From NCBI GenBank assembly GCA_002506755.1, contig DAYD01000003.1, positions 1-22,382 of the forward strand: a stretch of DNA of 22,382 bases. The letters are read 5' to 3'. This DNA is from Euryarchaeota archaeon UBA462. Its GTDB lineage: Archaea; Thermoplasmatota; Poseidoniia; Poseidoniales; Thalassarchaeaceae. Under the pieces are notes generated by a model. The model ran no database searches, had not been told where the DNA came from, and saw only the letters and a list, made by a program, of their open reading frames with translations. A program made the translations under genes and the position numbers. This document shows positions 8,974-16,106 of this stretch, in pieces. How positions within the stretch are numbered: the first letter of the stretch is position 1; each line of letters begins with the position of its first letter.

Positions 8974-9960
8974 TTTGGATTCTTTGCTCCCAGTGAGAGA
9001 GATAACCGGCCTCATTACCCTCATCACGTGCTTGTGCAACTCGGGTAGCAGGTCAAAGAGTGCGATTGCCATCAAGAACATTGCAAACAGGCTAGCGACC
9101 TTTGCCGCATAACTATGGGCGAAGTCGAAAATCCCCATATCCTCGGCGAGAGGACCTCCGAACAAGGTCCAAGTTCCGTATGCGTCAGTTAGCCAAACAA
9201 TTCCAGCATTTCTGAAAACGTTAAGGATGTGGATTGTGGGTACAGCAATCAACAATGCTCTCGCCCTTCTTTTCCAGTGAACAGAGCTTAGGGCAACAAT
9301 TGCGCCAATAAAAACAGCCATAGACTGCAGCGCTGAGCATGCTAAGATGAAAGAAACAACGTTATCCCCTTCACTGTTCGTCATTGGGGCGTAAAATCCA
9401 CCCTCTCCCAATGGTTCACTCAACACGAATCTGCTACCCTCCCACTCGGATACTGGAATGGGGTTTTGTTGGTACCTCTCTATCATCATGGGGCCGATCT
9501 CATAACCGCCAAGGCCTGCAAACTCGAGTAGTAGTTCGGCGCTAACAGCAGTAAACTGCACGAATGCCATGTTCAGGTGGGGGATTCCAAACACAATATA
9601 GTATGGAATCATCGACCAGACAACAAATCCTCTTGCCCACACAATGGTATCGATGCTCGACCCGTCACTTGTCCATTCCCAATATGACATCGCAATAGAA
9701 GCAGGTAGTGCTCCTGCGGTCATCAAAACAAGAACTGGGTCCTCTATTTCGACGAAATATCCCGAATAAAGGTAGAAAAACAGCCCAATAAAGGGCCAAC
9801 CCAATGATGAGAAAATCCGAGAATACCCATCTTTGTGCCTGTGAAATCCCACACCGAGAAGTATCAAGCCAACTGTCCCGATCATGAGCTGCATTGTCAC
9901 TTCCGATATTTCCAATAAACCCGAAAAATCAACGACGATAGACGACACGGGATCGTTCAC
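8959..9960 (-). CDS. artA: Archaeosortase A-like transpeptidase (exosortase/archaeosortase family)
   Basis: This polytopic membrane protein resembles archaeosortase A, which removes C-terminal PGF-type sorting helices from surface proteins and couples the protein to a lipid. The candidate catalytic triad is in family order: Cys208 in ILACSALQSM, Arg250 in ILNVFRNAGIV and His282 in DFAHSYAAK (numbered from the start used here). About eight hydrophobic helices surround these residues, and between helices lies an extracytoplasmic loop of ~50 residues (around SEWEGSRFVLSEPLGEGGF). The frame is open to an ATG at 10023, but that would overlap the divergent gene. I prefer the GTG at 9960, about 28 bp from a TATA-like element. 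A later ATG at 9894 has GGAAGTGA upstream but would cut into the first membrane segment. Substrate proteins with a PGF-like tail are not seen in the window. Confidence 0.82.
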   Translation of the reverse strand: MNDPVSSIVVDFSGLLEISEVTMQLMIGTVGLILLGVGFHRHKDGYSRIFSSLGWPFIGLFFYLYSGYFVEIEDPVLVLMTAGALPASIAMSYWEWTSDGSSIDTIVWARGFVVWSMIPYYIVFGIPHLNMAFVQFTAVSAELLLEFAGLGGYEIGPMMIERYQQNPIPVSEWEGSRFVLSEPLGEGGFYAPMTNSEGDNVVSFILACSALQSMAVFIGAIVALSSVHWKRRARALLIAVPTIHILNVFRNAGIVWLTDAYGTWTLFGGPLAEDMGIFDFAHSYAAKVASLFAMFLMAIALFDLLPELHKHVMRVMRPVISLTGSKESKSNDS

Positions 9961-9983
9961 AATTAAATTGGCGTCATTAACCC

Positions 9984-9991
9984 GTAAATAG
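9984..9991. promoter_or_regulatory. Candidate shared bidirectional TATA element
   Basis: The sequence GTAAATAG (CTATTTAC on the other strand) sits centrally between the divergent archaeosortase and gmhA-like genes. Its centre is about 27-28 bp from the GTG at 9960 and about 29-30 bp from the ATG at 10017. These are the distances expected for an archaeal TATA box if both transcripts are leaderless. Neither start has a convincing Shine-Dalgarno sequence, which agrees with leaderless initiation. This is inference from spacing. Confidence 0.4.
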
Positions 9992-10016
9992 GATGCCCTC
10001 CCCCGGACACACAACG

Positions 10017-10586
10017 ATGGCATTCGATTTCAGAGATTTCGCCCAAGATTACGTCGAGTCATTGGTGGAAACTTTGTCAGAGATGCCATTAGCACCCATG
10101 GAGGAATTTTGGAGAATGGTGGAGGCAGCGAGAGAGAAAAACTCGACCGTCCATTTCATCGGTAACGGTGGGAGTGCTGGCACTCCTTCCCACAGTGCAG
10201 GAGATTGGTCCAAGGAATTGGGCCTGAAGACTATTTCTCATGTGGATAACGCAGCGTCTCTGACCGCATGGGCGAACGATACGGATTATGAGAATGTCTT
10301 TGTCGGCCAACTGAAAACATTTGCCGCGCAAGGAGATTTGGTTGTTGGATTCAGTGGCTCAGGAAACTCAAAAAACGTACTAAACGGCCTAGAACTAGCA
10401 AAGGAGATTGGTTGCTACACCGTCGCAGTGACTGGTGACTATCTGGGAAAGGGAGGCGGAAAGGTGGTTGATATTGCTGATGTGTCGATAATTGTGCCTT
10501 CAGACTCTATGGAACGGATAGAAGATCTACAGCTCGTGATCAACCACATCCTGAAAGAGGCGATAAAAGCAAACAACGGTCTGTGA
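10017..10586 (+). CDS. gmhA: SIS-domain sugar-phosphate isomerase, GmhA-like (sedoheptulose 7-phosphate isomerase)
   Basis: This is a cytoplasmic SIS-fold protein resembling GmhA, which converts sedoheptulose 7-phosphate to D-glycero-D-manno-heptose 7-phosphate. Family motifs are FIGNGGSAGTPSHSAGDW (47-64), the phosphate-binding SGSGNSKNV near 115 and a C-terminal ERIEDLQLVINHIL helix. Length (189 residues) is normal. Aligning motifs with E. coli GmhA, whose zinc/catalytic residues are H61, E65, Q172 and H180, the positions here are H59, Asp63 (for Glu), Glu (for Gln) and His. The metal site is therefore altered but acidic. An upstream ATG at 9993 adds eight residues; I chose 10017 because of its spacing to the TATA-like element at 9984-9991. 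It is followed after 4 bp by a gmhB-like gene, so the pair is an operon. The exact sugar is uncertain. Confidence 0.85.
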   Translation: MAFDFRDFAQDYVESLVETLSEMPLAPMEEFWRMVEAAREKNSTVHFIGNGGSAGTPSHSAGDWSKELGLKTISHVDNAASLTAWANDTDYENVFVGQLKTFAAQGDLVVGFSGSGNSKNVLNGLELAKEIGCYTVAVTGDYLGKGGGKVVDIADVSIIVPSDSMERIEDLQLVINHILKEAIKANNGL

Positions 10587-10590
10587 GTCC

Positions 10591-11229
10591 ATGCTCCCCC
10601 CCCATAGGCACGCATCTAGGTTGGATTCACCTCTGGAGCTCAAACCGCTCCCTCACAATCAAAGTTGGTCAGGGAAGATAGCATATCTGGATAGGGACGG
10701 TGTTCTGAACAGATGGTCGGATAATTACGTAAACTCCCCGGAAGAGGTAGAAACATTGCCCAATTCGGGTGAATCAGTGGCCAGACTCCGCAGATATGGA
10801 TTCAGAATCTGCGTAGTGACAAATCAATCTCCGATAGGAAGGGGCCTTTGGGACCATGATACACTCGAACTTATCCACAAGAAACTAGAAACTCAGTTGA
10901 TCGAAGAGGATAGCGATGCAATTCTAGATTTGGTCCTTTACAGTCCCTACCACCCTTCCGAAAATGCCTGGGCCAGAAAACCCAACCCCGGAATGCTTGA
11001 AGCGGGCCGCCAAATAATTGAGGCATCAGAAAACAACAAACAGGAGGATCTCGAAATTATGTACGGCCACCAATGGGTAGAAAGGCCGAGCGAATCCAGC
11101 TCGATAATGGTGGGGGACCAAATTTCCGATATCGAAGCGGGAAGGAAATTCGGAGTCAATGCCATCCAATGCGACCAAACAATCGGTATCGCCGACGTAA
11201 TCGATAAAATAGTGCCCAGAAGAGGGTAA
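10591..11229 (+). CDS. gmhB: HAD phosphatase, GmhB/HisB-N type, without the zinc loop
   Basis: This HAD-superfamily phosphatase resembles D-glycero-D-manno-heptose 1,7-bisphosphate 7-phosphatase (GmhB). The nucleophile pair is Asp34/Asp36 in AYLDRDGVLNRW. VVTNQSPIGRG (motif II), the Lys of ARKPNPGML (motif III) and MVGDQISDIEAG (motif IV) follow in order. GmhB normally has a zinc loop of the form C-P-x-H-P-x3-C-x-C-R-K-P. The equivalent stretch here, SPYHPSENAWARKP, keeps the spacing but has Ser and Ala in place of the cysteines. The protein is about 20 residues longer at its N-terminus than typical GmhB. It starts 4 bp after the isomerase stop and ends 4 bp before tiaS, so all three are likely cotranscribed. 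Histidinol-phosphatase activity is a possible alternative, but the isomerase neighbour favours heptose phosphate. Confidence 0.83.
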   Translation: MLPPHRHASRLDSPLELKPLPHNQSWSGKIAYLDRDGVLNRWSDNYVNSPEEVETLPNSGESVARLRRYGFRICVVTNQSPIGRGLWDHDTLELIHKKLETQLIEEDSDAILDLVLYSPYHPSENAWARKPNPGMLEAGRQIIEASENNKQEDLEIMYGHQWVERPSESSSIMVGDQISDIEAGRKFGVNAIQCDQTIGIADVIDKIVPRRG

Positions 11230-11233
11230 TTAC

Positions 11234-12487
11234 GTGCAGTTAGTCACTTGCAGAATTGGTTTGGATGATACAGACCACCATGAAATTGGGTGTACTACTG
11301 AAAGGATGCAAGACCTGATTATGCACATAATCGAGCAAACTGATTGTGAAATTCTCGAGAGGAGGCTAGTTCGATTATGGCCGTTTGCAGAAAGAAGAAC
11401 AAGGGGCAACGGTGCTCTGGGGGCACTACTAAAGATGCCCATCCAACAAAAAGAACTACTTGTCCAAATCTGCAATGAGTGGTTCAGCAGGATGCTTTCA
11501 ATTATCGAGCAGTACCCCAAGTCCGAATTCGCCCCATCGCCGTGTTTGTTGATTTCTTTCGAACCCCTCCCAGAAGAATGGTACTGGCAGACAGTACGTG
11601 GTTACGTAGATCCAGAAGAAAGGTTCGATCAAGCCACAAAGAAAAACTGCGAGATAATACATTCCGACTCTAAGTTTGGAGTCGTGGGGGCATGTGCGGC
11701 TGTAGCTTGGAGCCCGAGGGAGCAGTCCACCTGGGAGCTAATCGCATGGAGACAAGACTCCAGGATTGGCAAAAAGAGGGTACTTAGCAAGGAATCAGTT
11801 CAATCTCTTGAAACGGAACACCCACGTACTTTCATGAATAGGGATCCTACGAAGGGAAATGGATTAATCGCCCCGAGGACCCCCTGCCCAGTCCTTTATG
11901 GCATTAGGGGCTCTTCAGAATCTGTAGTCAATGAGGCCCATAGCTGGCTTCAGAAAAGGAATGATGTGGAGTCTTGCCATTCTTTTGCCTCACATATTAC
12001 CAATCAACTCAGTGACGATCATATCGAGTCAATGCATTCAGGAACTGTCACATCAATGCCATCCGAAACCAAAGGGGGCCACGCATTCACTCGCGTATTC
12101 TCAGGAATCTCTAGTGAAAAAATTGTGGCCTTTGCGGAGACCGGGCCCATAAACAGGACTCTCAGGAAATTAATACCTGGGGATAGAATAACTTGGGGGG
12201 GATTGACGTCTCCGGATGGCGCTATCCACTTGGAGAAGCTACGTGTAAACGATTACTCCCCTCGGATCTTGGGCAGGCCGGTGTGTTGCTCTAGAACCAT
12301 GAGGAGCGCTGGTAAGGGACAGGACTTAAGATGTCTAAAGTGCGGGAAGACCGAAAACAAGAGATGGGTATGTGAGGGACCTGAGTCGTTGTCAGGACTC
12401 CTCATGGGGAAGTGGATGGAACCCTCCCCCTCAAACATGAGGCATCTTTCAAAACCCATTTCTCACATCGAAAAGGGGACAAGATGA
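11234..12487 (+). CDS. tiaS: tRNA(Ile2) 2-agmatinylcytidine synthetase TiaS
   Basis: TiaS uses ATP and agmatine to modify C34 of tRNA-Ile2 (anticodon CAU) to agmatidine so that it reads AUA codons; it is essential and specific to archaea. The 417-residue length is typical. The N-terminal signature RIGLDDTDHHEIGCTT (7-22) holds the catalytic aspartates of the TiaS kinase-like domain, and RRTRGNGALGALL follows near 55-67. An OB-fold-like segment lies at about 285-345 (VFSGISSEKIVAFAETGPIN onward). A C-terminal zinc ribbon follows, with the Cys pair at CCSRTM and the later CLKCG (about 352-375). The start is GTG, 4 bp after the HAD gene, with a GAGGGT purine run just upstream. Four small genes downstream to the window's middle are not related in function, so its place in this operon may be opportunistic. 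Confidence 0.92.
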   Translation: MQLVTCRIGLDDTDHHEIGCTTERMQDLIMHIIEQTDCEILERRLVRLWPFAERRTRGNGALGALLKMPIQQKELLVQICNEWFSRMLSIIEQYPKSEFAPSPCLLISFEPLPEEWYWQTVRGYVDPEERFDQATKKNCEIIHSDSKFGVVGACAAVAWSPREQSTWELIAWRQDSRIGKKRVLSKESVQSLETEHPRTFMNRDPTKGNGLIAPRTPCPVLYGIRGSSESVVNEAHSWLQKRNDVESCHSFASHITNQLSDDHIESMHSGTVTSMPSETKGGHAFTRVFSGISSEKIVAFAETGPINRTLRKLIPGDRITWGGLTSPDGAIHLEKLRVNDYSPRILGRPVCCSRTMRSAGKGQDLRCLKCGKTENKRWVCEGPESLSGLLMGKWMEPSPSNMRHLSKPISHIEKGTR

Positions 12488-12511
12488 AACGAGAATTGCG
12501 AATCCAATATC

Positions 12512-12745
12512 ATGGCTGAACCCCTTCAGATAATTACTACAGTTGGTTTGGTAGCGACATCGGGGTATTTGGTGTGGATTATTCTACGAATCAGACAACG
12601 TAGACTCAGGCTCTCAAAGGACCCTATTTTTTTCCTGGGCGAAGCAAAAAATCCGGAGACTCTAGCGAATCTTGATTCAGAAGCTATAGATGAGATGGAC
12701 AAATTGCTTTTGCAAGCTGGATTCAATATCCCGGATGAAGAATGA
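12512..12745 (+). CDS. Small single-pass membrane protein, unknown function
   Basis: This 77-residue protein has one strongly hydrophobic helix near the N-terminus (about 7-25, IITTVGLVATSGYLVWIIL), then a basic stretch RIRQRRLRL and a hydrophilic, acidic C-terminal half rich in Asp and Glu. By the positive-inside rule the C-terminal part faces the cytoplasm. It lies 24 bp after tiaS on the same strand and is probably part of that transcript. I do not recognise the family. Ordinary codon use and a clean fit between neighbours support a real gene. Confidence 0.6.
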   Translation: MAEPLQIITTVGLVATSGYLVWIILRIRQRRLRLSKDPIFFLGEAKNPETLANLDSEAIDEMDKLLLQAGFNIPDEE

Positions 12746-12782
12746 GCGGCAAGCATAATTCCTTTAGGGGCGTGCGGTAGTT

Positions 12783-13073
12783 ATGGCAGGAACACCTGGT
12801 TCAAGCGATAACTCGCCCAAGGTACAGCCGCCTGAATGGGTTCAATCAGTAGTCAACTCAAATGTGCCTGGTCCCTCGGAGCGAATACCTCGAAGGCCAC
12901 CACCAGAGTTCCAGGAATCCGAAGACTCTCTTTTGGGGGCAATCGTTGAGGATGGCTTCTTTAGCGTGGCACTTTATGACTCAAACCAATATGGCCCCCA
13001 TGCGATGATAATGCTTCTTTTTGCCGTAGCCACTGTCACAGCGATATTCCTTCTAGTGCCCACCCTACTGTGA
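12783..13073 (+). CDS. Small tail-anchored membrane protein, unknown function
   Basis: This 96-residue protein has a proline-rich polar N-terminus (GPSERIPRRPPPEF near 30-43), then a short globular stretch. A single C-terminal transmembrane helix, MIMLLFAVATVTAIFLLVP, begins near residue 74 and ends almost at the stop, giving a tail-anchored arrangement. It lies 37 bp after the preceding small membrane gene and overlaps the stop of convergent purB by 9 bp. No known domain is recognised. It could be a membrane-tethering factor, but nothing in the sequence tells the role. Confidence 0.6.
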   Translation: MAGTPGSSDNSPKVQPPEWVQSVVNSNVPGPSERIPRRPPPEFQESEDSLLGAIVEDGFFSVALYDSNQYGPHAMIMLLFAVATVTAIFLLVPTLL

Positions 13074-14417
13074 GCACCTCTTCTTTGCTATGGATATCGC
13101 ATTTTCGACCAGTTCACTCGAAGAACCCAAATGGGATTCTGGTTTGAAGAATCCAGATAACTCGTCCGGATCGATCAAACTCATGATTGCATTTGATGAA
13201 TTGCATGCTACTTCTAGGTTGACCCCGCGGTCTAGCGATTCCATAGAGGCCTTCCTGAGCTCCTCATGAGCTTCATCCCGAGGCATACCCCTATCGACTA
13301 ACTCCAACATCACTTTCTCGGCCATAATCAAGCCTCCCTGGTTCTCCATGTTTTCCTGCATCCTTTCCCTGTTAACTTCAAGCTTCAGCAATACCCTGTC
13401 GCACTTGGAAATTATATCATCAAGCAGAATCATCGAGTGAGAGAGTGTGAACCTCTCGCTCGAGGAGTTAGCCAAGTCCCTCTCGTGCCAAAGTAATGCA
13501 TTCTCATATGACGGTATTATCATCGATCGAACGATTCTGGCCAGTCCACAGGCATTCTCCGCGGTAATCGGGTTCTTTTTGTGAGCCATAGTGGAAGAAC
13601 CGACCTGCTTCTCGGAATCGAATGCTTCCGATACTTCCCCAATTTCAGTCCTCTGGAGGTTTCTTATCTCCTGAAGTACCTTCTCCACAGTGGTCGATAC
13701 ATTAGCCATCCAACCCACCCACTCGATGTACCTGTCCCTGCCAACTACTTGCGTGGTTGCAACAGGGACTTCTAGTCCAAGGTTCCCTAGGACAAGCTCC
13801 TGTAATTCCAATGCCCTCTCGCCTTGAGCAGCCCCTGTACCAACGGCCCCCAGAAACTTTCCAGTTGTGCATCTTGGTGTCATCTCTTCCAACCGGTCCA
13901 AATGCCTTCTAAATTCGTCAATCCACACTGCTACCTTTAGGCCAAATGTGATTGGCACTGCAGCCTGGCCGTGCGTTCTGCCGAGCATTGTAGTATCCTT
14001 CTCCCTTTCCGCGATTTCACACATGTTTAGAATGAGCTTCTTTAACGAAATATTCTGAACTGAGATGCTATCCCTGATTTGCAAAGCCACAGCCGAGTCA
14101 ACTATGTCATTACTAGTCGCACCCAAATGGATACACCAGCCAGATTCGCCAGCAGCTTCAGCCATTGCCTTGGTCAGCGCCATGATGTCATGCTTGGTTT
14201 CTGCCTCTAACTCGTCAACTCTGTCTGCCGTCACTATCCCTGCATCAGAAATCTCCGCGATAACGTCGTAGTCCTCTGGTGAAACCCTGCCCATCTTTGA
14301 GTGAGCCCAAATCAAAGCTCTTTCGACATCCAACAACCTTGAGTGCCTTCCTTCTCTTGACCATATTTCCTTTGCTTCTTCCCTTCCGTACCTGTAGTCT
14401 AGGGGTGACACTGGCAT
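13065..14417 (-). CDS. purB: Adenylosuccinate lyase
   Basis: PurB is a cytoplasmic homotetrameric enzyme of the fumarase/aspartase superfamily. It cleaves SAICAR to AICAR and adenylosuccinate to AMP in purine synthesis. The product (450 residues) starts MPVSPLDYRYGREEAKEIWS, the usual PurB opening. LGATSNDIVDSA and GRTHGQAAVPITFG hold the catalytic His region, and the superfamily signature SSTMAHKKNPITAEN carries the mobile catalytic serine loop. The frame is open for another 33 codons to 14516, but that extension is not PurB-like and would overlap dph6 by about 60 bp, so I chose the ATG at 14417. It follows dph6 on the same strand with a 38-bp gap, suggesting a shared transcript. Confidence 0.95.
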   Translation of the reverse strand: MPVSPLDYRYGREEAKEIWSREGRHSRLLDVERALIWAHSKMGRVSPEDYDVIAEISDAGIVTADRVDELEAETKHDIMALTKAMAEAAGESGWCIHLGATSNDIVDSAVALQIRDSISVQNISLKKLILNMCEIAEREKDTTMLGRTHGQAAVPITFGLKVAVWIDEFRRHLDRLEEMTPRCTTGKFLGAVGTGAAQGERALELQELVLGNLGLEVPVATTQVVGRDRYIEWVGWMANVSTTVEKVLQEIRNLQRTEIGEVSEAFDSEKQVGSSTMAHKKNPITAENACGLARIVRSMIIPSYENALLWHERDLANSSSERFTLSHSMILLDDIISKCDRVLLKLEVNRERMQENMENQGGLIMAEKVMLELVDRGMPRDEAHEELRKASMESLDRGVNLEVACNSSNAIMSLIDPDELSGFFKPESHLGSSSELVENAISIAKKRCSQ

Positions 14418-14455
14418 GTTGACCGAGTCGCCCGAGTCGCACCCACTGTTTGAGA

Positions 14456-15211
14456 TTAGCGATACTGGTGAAGGGAGCAAGAATCCAATTTTATTGAACC
14501 TCTCGAACCATTCCACAAAACGTCATGCTGGAATACAATATGGCCTTCCATGTGTGGCCCCGATACGACCATTGTCTCAAACTCACCGCCCTCTCCGTCT
14601 AGATTAAATCGGTATTTTTCAGATAGCGACTGGAGCCTCTCTAGAGTACTATTGTCCAGCTTCCTGCCTAGCCATTCCTCGGTTAGGCCCTCTGAGGAAA
14701 CAGAAGTAATCACCACACCAAATCCATGATCGATCAGGGAGCTCATGTGTTGCCGAGAACCTTTGTGCCACAAAGGGCTGAAGGATTTGACCCCCAACCT
14801 TTCGCACATCATTTCCAGCCTAGTTTTCTGAAAATCAGATCTTAATGCCCCGGATACTAATGCATCAATTTCGAGCACACCAGTGTGAATCTCTAGCCCG
14901 TCAGGCTTCAAGAAGCCGCTTGGCCAAATACTCTCAAGTACCTCGTGAGGTGAAATAATTCCCGACAACGCCGTTTGCAGGTCATTAATCTCGGCCCCTT
15001 CTTCCCCCTCTGTTCTTACTGGTAGCCATGGAACCCCCATTGAGCTGGCCTGAAGTGCTGCTACCGGCGTATTTTCGAGTTGGAACATAAGAGAATCTCC
15101 ACCAGTCACAACCACAGTCACAATGCAGGTAACTTCCCATCCTTGGAGCTCACACCACCAAGCAGCGTAAGAGGAGTCCTTGCCCCCGGATGACAAAACC
15201 GCAACTTTCAC
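14456..15211 (-). CDS. dph6: Diphthine-ammonia ligase (ATP pyrophosphatase family)
   Basis: Dph6 carries out the last step of diphthamide synthesis on elongation factor 2, amidating diphthine with ammonium and ATP. The N-terminal PP-loop VAVLSSGGKDSSYAAW (3-18) binds ATP. The late GLTEEWLGRKLD and the family-defining DGEGGEFETMVVSGP motifs lie near 185-232, as in the archaeal members of this group. Length (251) is slightly longer than the ~225-residue archaeal average. The start is GTG; an in-frame alternative is not evident. It is divergent from psmA with a gap of about 94 bp to that gene's preferred start and is followed by purB. Confidence 0.9.
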   Translation of the reverse strand: MKVAVLSSGGKDSSYAAWWCELQGWEVTCIVTVVVTGGDSLMFQLENTPVAALQASSMGVPWLPVRTEGEEGAEINDLQTALSGIISPHEVLESIWPSGFLKPDGLEIHTGVLEIDALVSGALRSDFQKTRLEMMCERLGVKSFSPLWHKGSRQHMSSLIDHGFGVVITSVSSEGLTEEWLGRKLDNSTLERLQSLSEKYRFNLDGEGGEFETMVVSGPHMEGHIVFQHDVLWNGSRGSIKLDSCSLHQYR

Positions 15212-15292
15212 TTCGGCACCTTGTTATTCGACGAAATGCCCCCCTGATTGAGTCTTCCCTCGACCAAGATTGATAAGAGTCCATTATGGCAT

Positions 15293-15301
15293 GGGGATGA
15301 T
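15293..15301 (+). promoter_or_regulatory. Candidate ribosome binding site that decides the psmA start
   Basis: GGGGATGAT lies 4 nt before the ATG at 15306 and resembles the archaeal Shine-Dalgarno GGAGGTGAT. It favours 15306 over the in-frame TTG at 15270 and the ATGs at 15291 and 15297. The N-terminus made from 15306 is also close in length to the Thermoplasma alpha subunit. Confidence 0.4.
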
Positions 15302-15305
15302 TGCG

Positions 15306-16016
15306 ATGCAGCCAAGTGGTAGGGGATATGATCACGGGGTCTCTACATTCTCCCCAGATGGGAGGCTCTACCAAGTAGAGTACGCCAGAGAATCTGTCAA
15401 GAGGGGAACCACAACTGTGGGGCTCGTGTACAAGGATGGCGTTGTCCTCATCGTCGACAAAAGGGTACAGAGCAAACTAGTGATCACTGACTCAATAGAG
15501 AAAATGTACCAAATCGACAATCACATAGGAATCACAACCTCGGGCCTCGTGGCAGACGCTAGACAACTTGTTGATAGGGCAAGGGTACAATGCCAAGTTA
15601 ACCGGATGACTTACGGAGATCAGATTCCAGTCTCAACACTTGTCAAGAAGATGTGCGACTACAAGCAGTCCTTCACCCAGTATGGCGGTGCAAGGCCATT
15701 TGGCACCGCGCTTCTAATCGCAGGGATAGACGAAGACGGCATCCATCTCTTCGAGACAGATCCTTCAGGCGCATACCAGTCATACAACGCCGGTGCAATC
15801 GGAAGGGGCAGATCGACTGCGATTGATTACTTCGAGGAAAAGTGGAAGGCAGGAATGACCCAAAACGCCGCAATAAAACTAGGATTGGAAGCATTGCGGG
15901 ACTCGTTGGAGGAAGACCTCAACCACGATACCGTGGAGATTGCTTGCGTAGACAAGGATGGTTACAATAAGATGGACCACGAGATGACATTGAAGCATCT
16001 CAATAAGATGTCTTAG
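15306..16016 (+). CDS. psmA: Proteasome alpha subunit
   Basis: This is the structural alpha subunit of the archaeal 20S proteasome, forming the outer seven-membered rings and the gated pore that docks PAN or another AAA unfoldase. The N-terminus has the alpha-specific H0 helix signature GYDHGVSTFSPDGRLYQVEY, with Tyr and the YDxxxxxFSPDGR gate residues. RVQSKLV carries the Lys that binds the HbYX tails of activators. The sequence then continues with the Ntn-hydrolase fold blocks DNHIGITTSGLVADAR and YGGARPFGTALLIAGID. There is no catalytic N-terminal threonine, as expected for alpha. Length is about 236 residues, typical. The beta subunit is not in the window. The gene is divergent from dph6. 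Confidence 0.96.
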   Translation: MQPSGRGYDHGVSTFSPDGRLYQVEYARESVKRGTTTVGLVYKDGVVLIVDKRVQSKLVITDSIEKMYQIDNHIGITTSGLVADARQLVDRARVQCQVNRMTYGDQIPVSTLVKKMCDYKQSFTQYGGARPFGTALLIAGIDEDGIHLFETDPSGAYQSYNAGAIGRGRSTAIDYFEEKWKAGMTQNAAIKLGLEALRDSLEEDLNHDTVEIACVDKDGYNKMDHEMTLKHLNKMS

Positions 16017-16030
16017 ACCCTAAAAACGGC

Positions 16031-16084
16031 ATTACTATATGCCTTTGACGATGTTCAACAATGTCGAACCTACTTGGGTTGAAC
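16031..16084 (+). promoter_or_regulatory. Candidate promoter and overlapping operator-like inverted repeat of methyltransferase 1
   Basis: A TATA-like CTATAT sits at 16035-16040, about 70 bp before the methyltransferase start, which would place transcription initiation near 16062-16066. Spanning that point is a perfect 7-bp inverted repeat, GTTCAAC (16053-16059) and GTTGAAC (16078-16084), with an 18-base spacer. An inverted repeat over a start site could be an operator or an RNA hairpin in the leader. This is suggestive only. Confidence 0.3.
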
Positions 16085-16106
16085 GACTAGAGAATGGGTT
16101 GAGTTG

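Noticed and set aside
9961..10023. Upstream ATG of the archaeosortase gene at 10023
   Set aside because: The added 21 residues are polar and basic, overlap the divergent gmhA start and leave no room for its promoter.
14418..14516. Thirty-three-codon N-terminal extension of purB
   Set aside because: It would overlap dph6 by about 60 bp and the added residues do not resemble PurB, whose conserved start is at the ATG at 14417.
16053..16084. The inverted repeat upstream of methyltransferase 1 as a transcription terminator of psmA
   Set aside because: No T-run follows, and archaeal termination does not need a hairpin; an operator or leader hairpin is a better guess.
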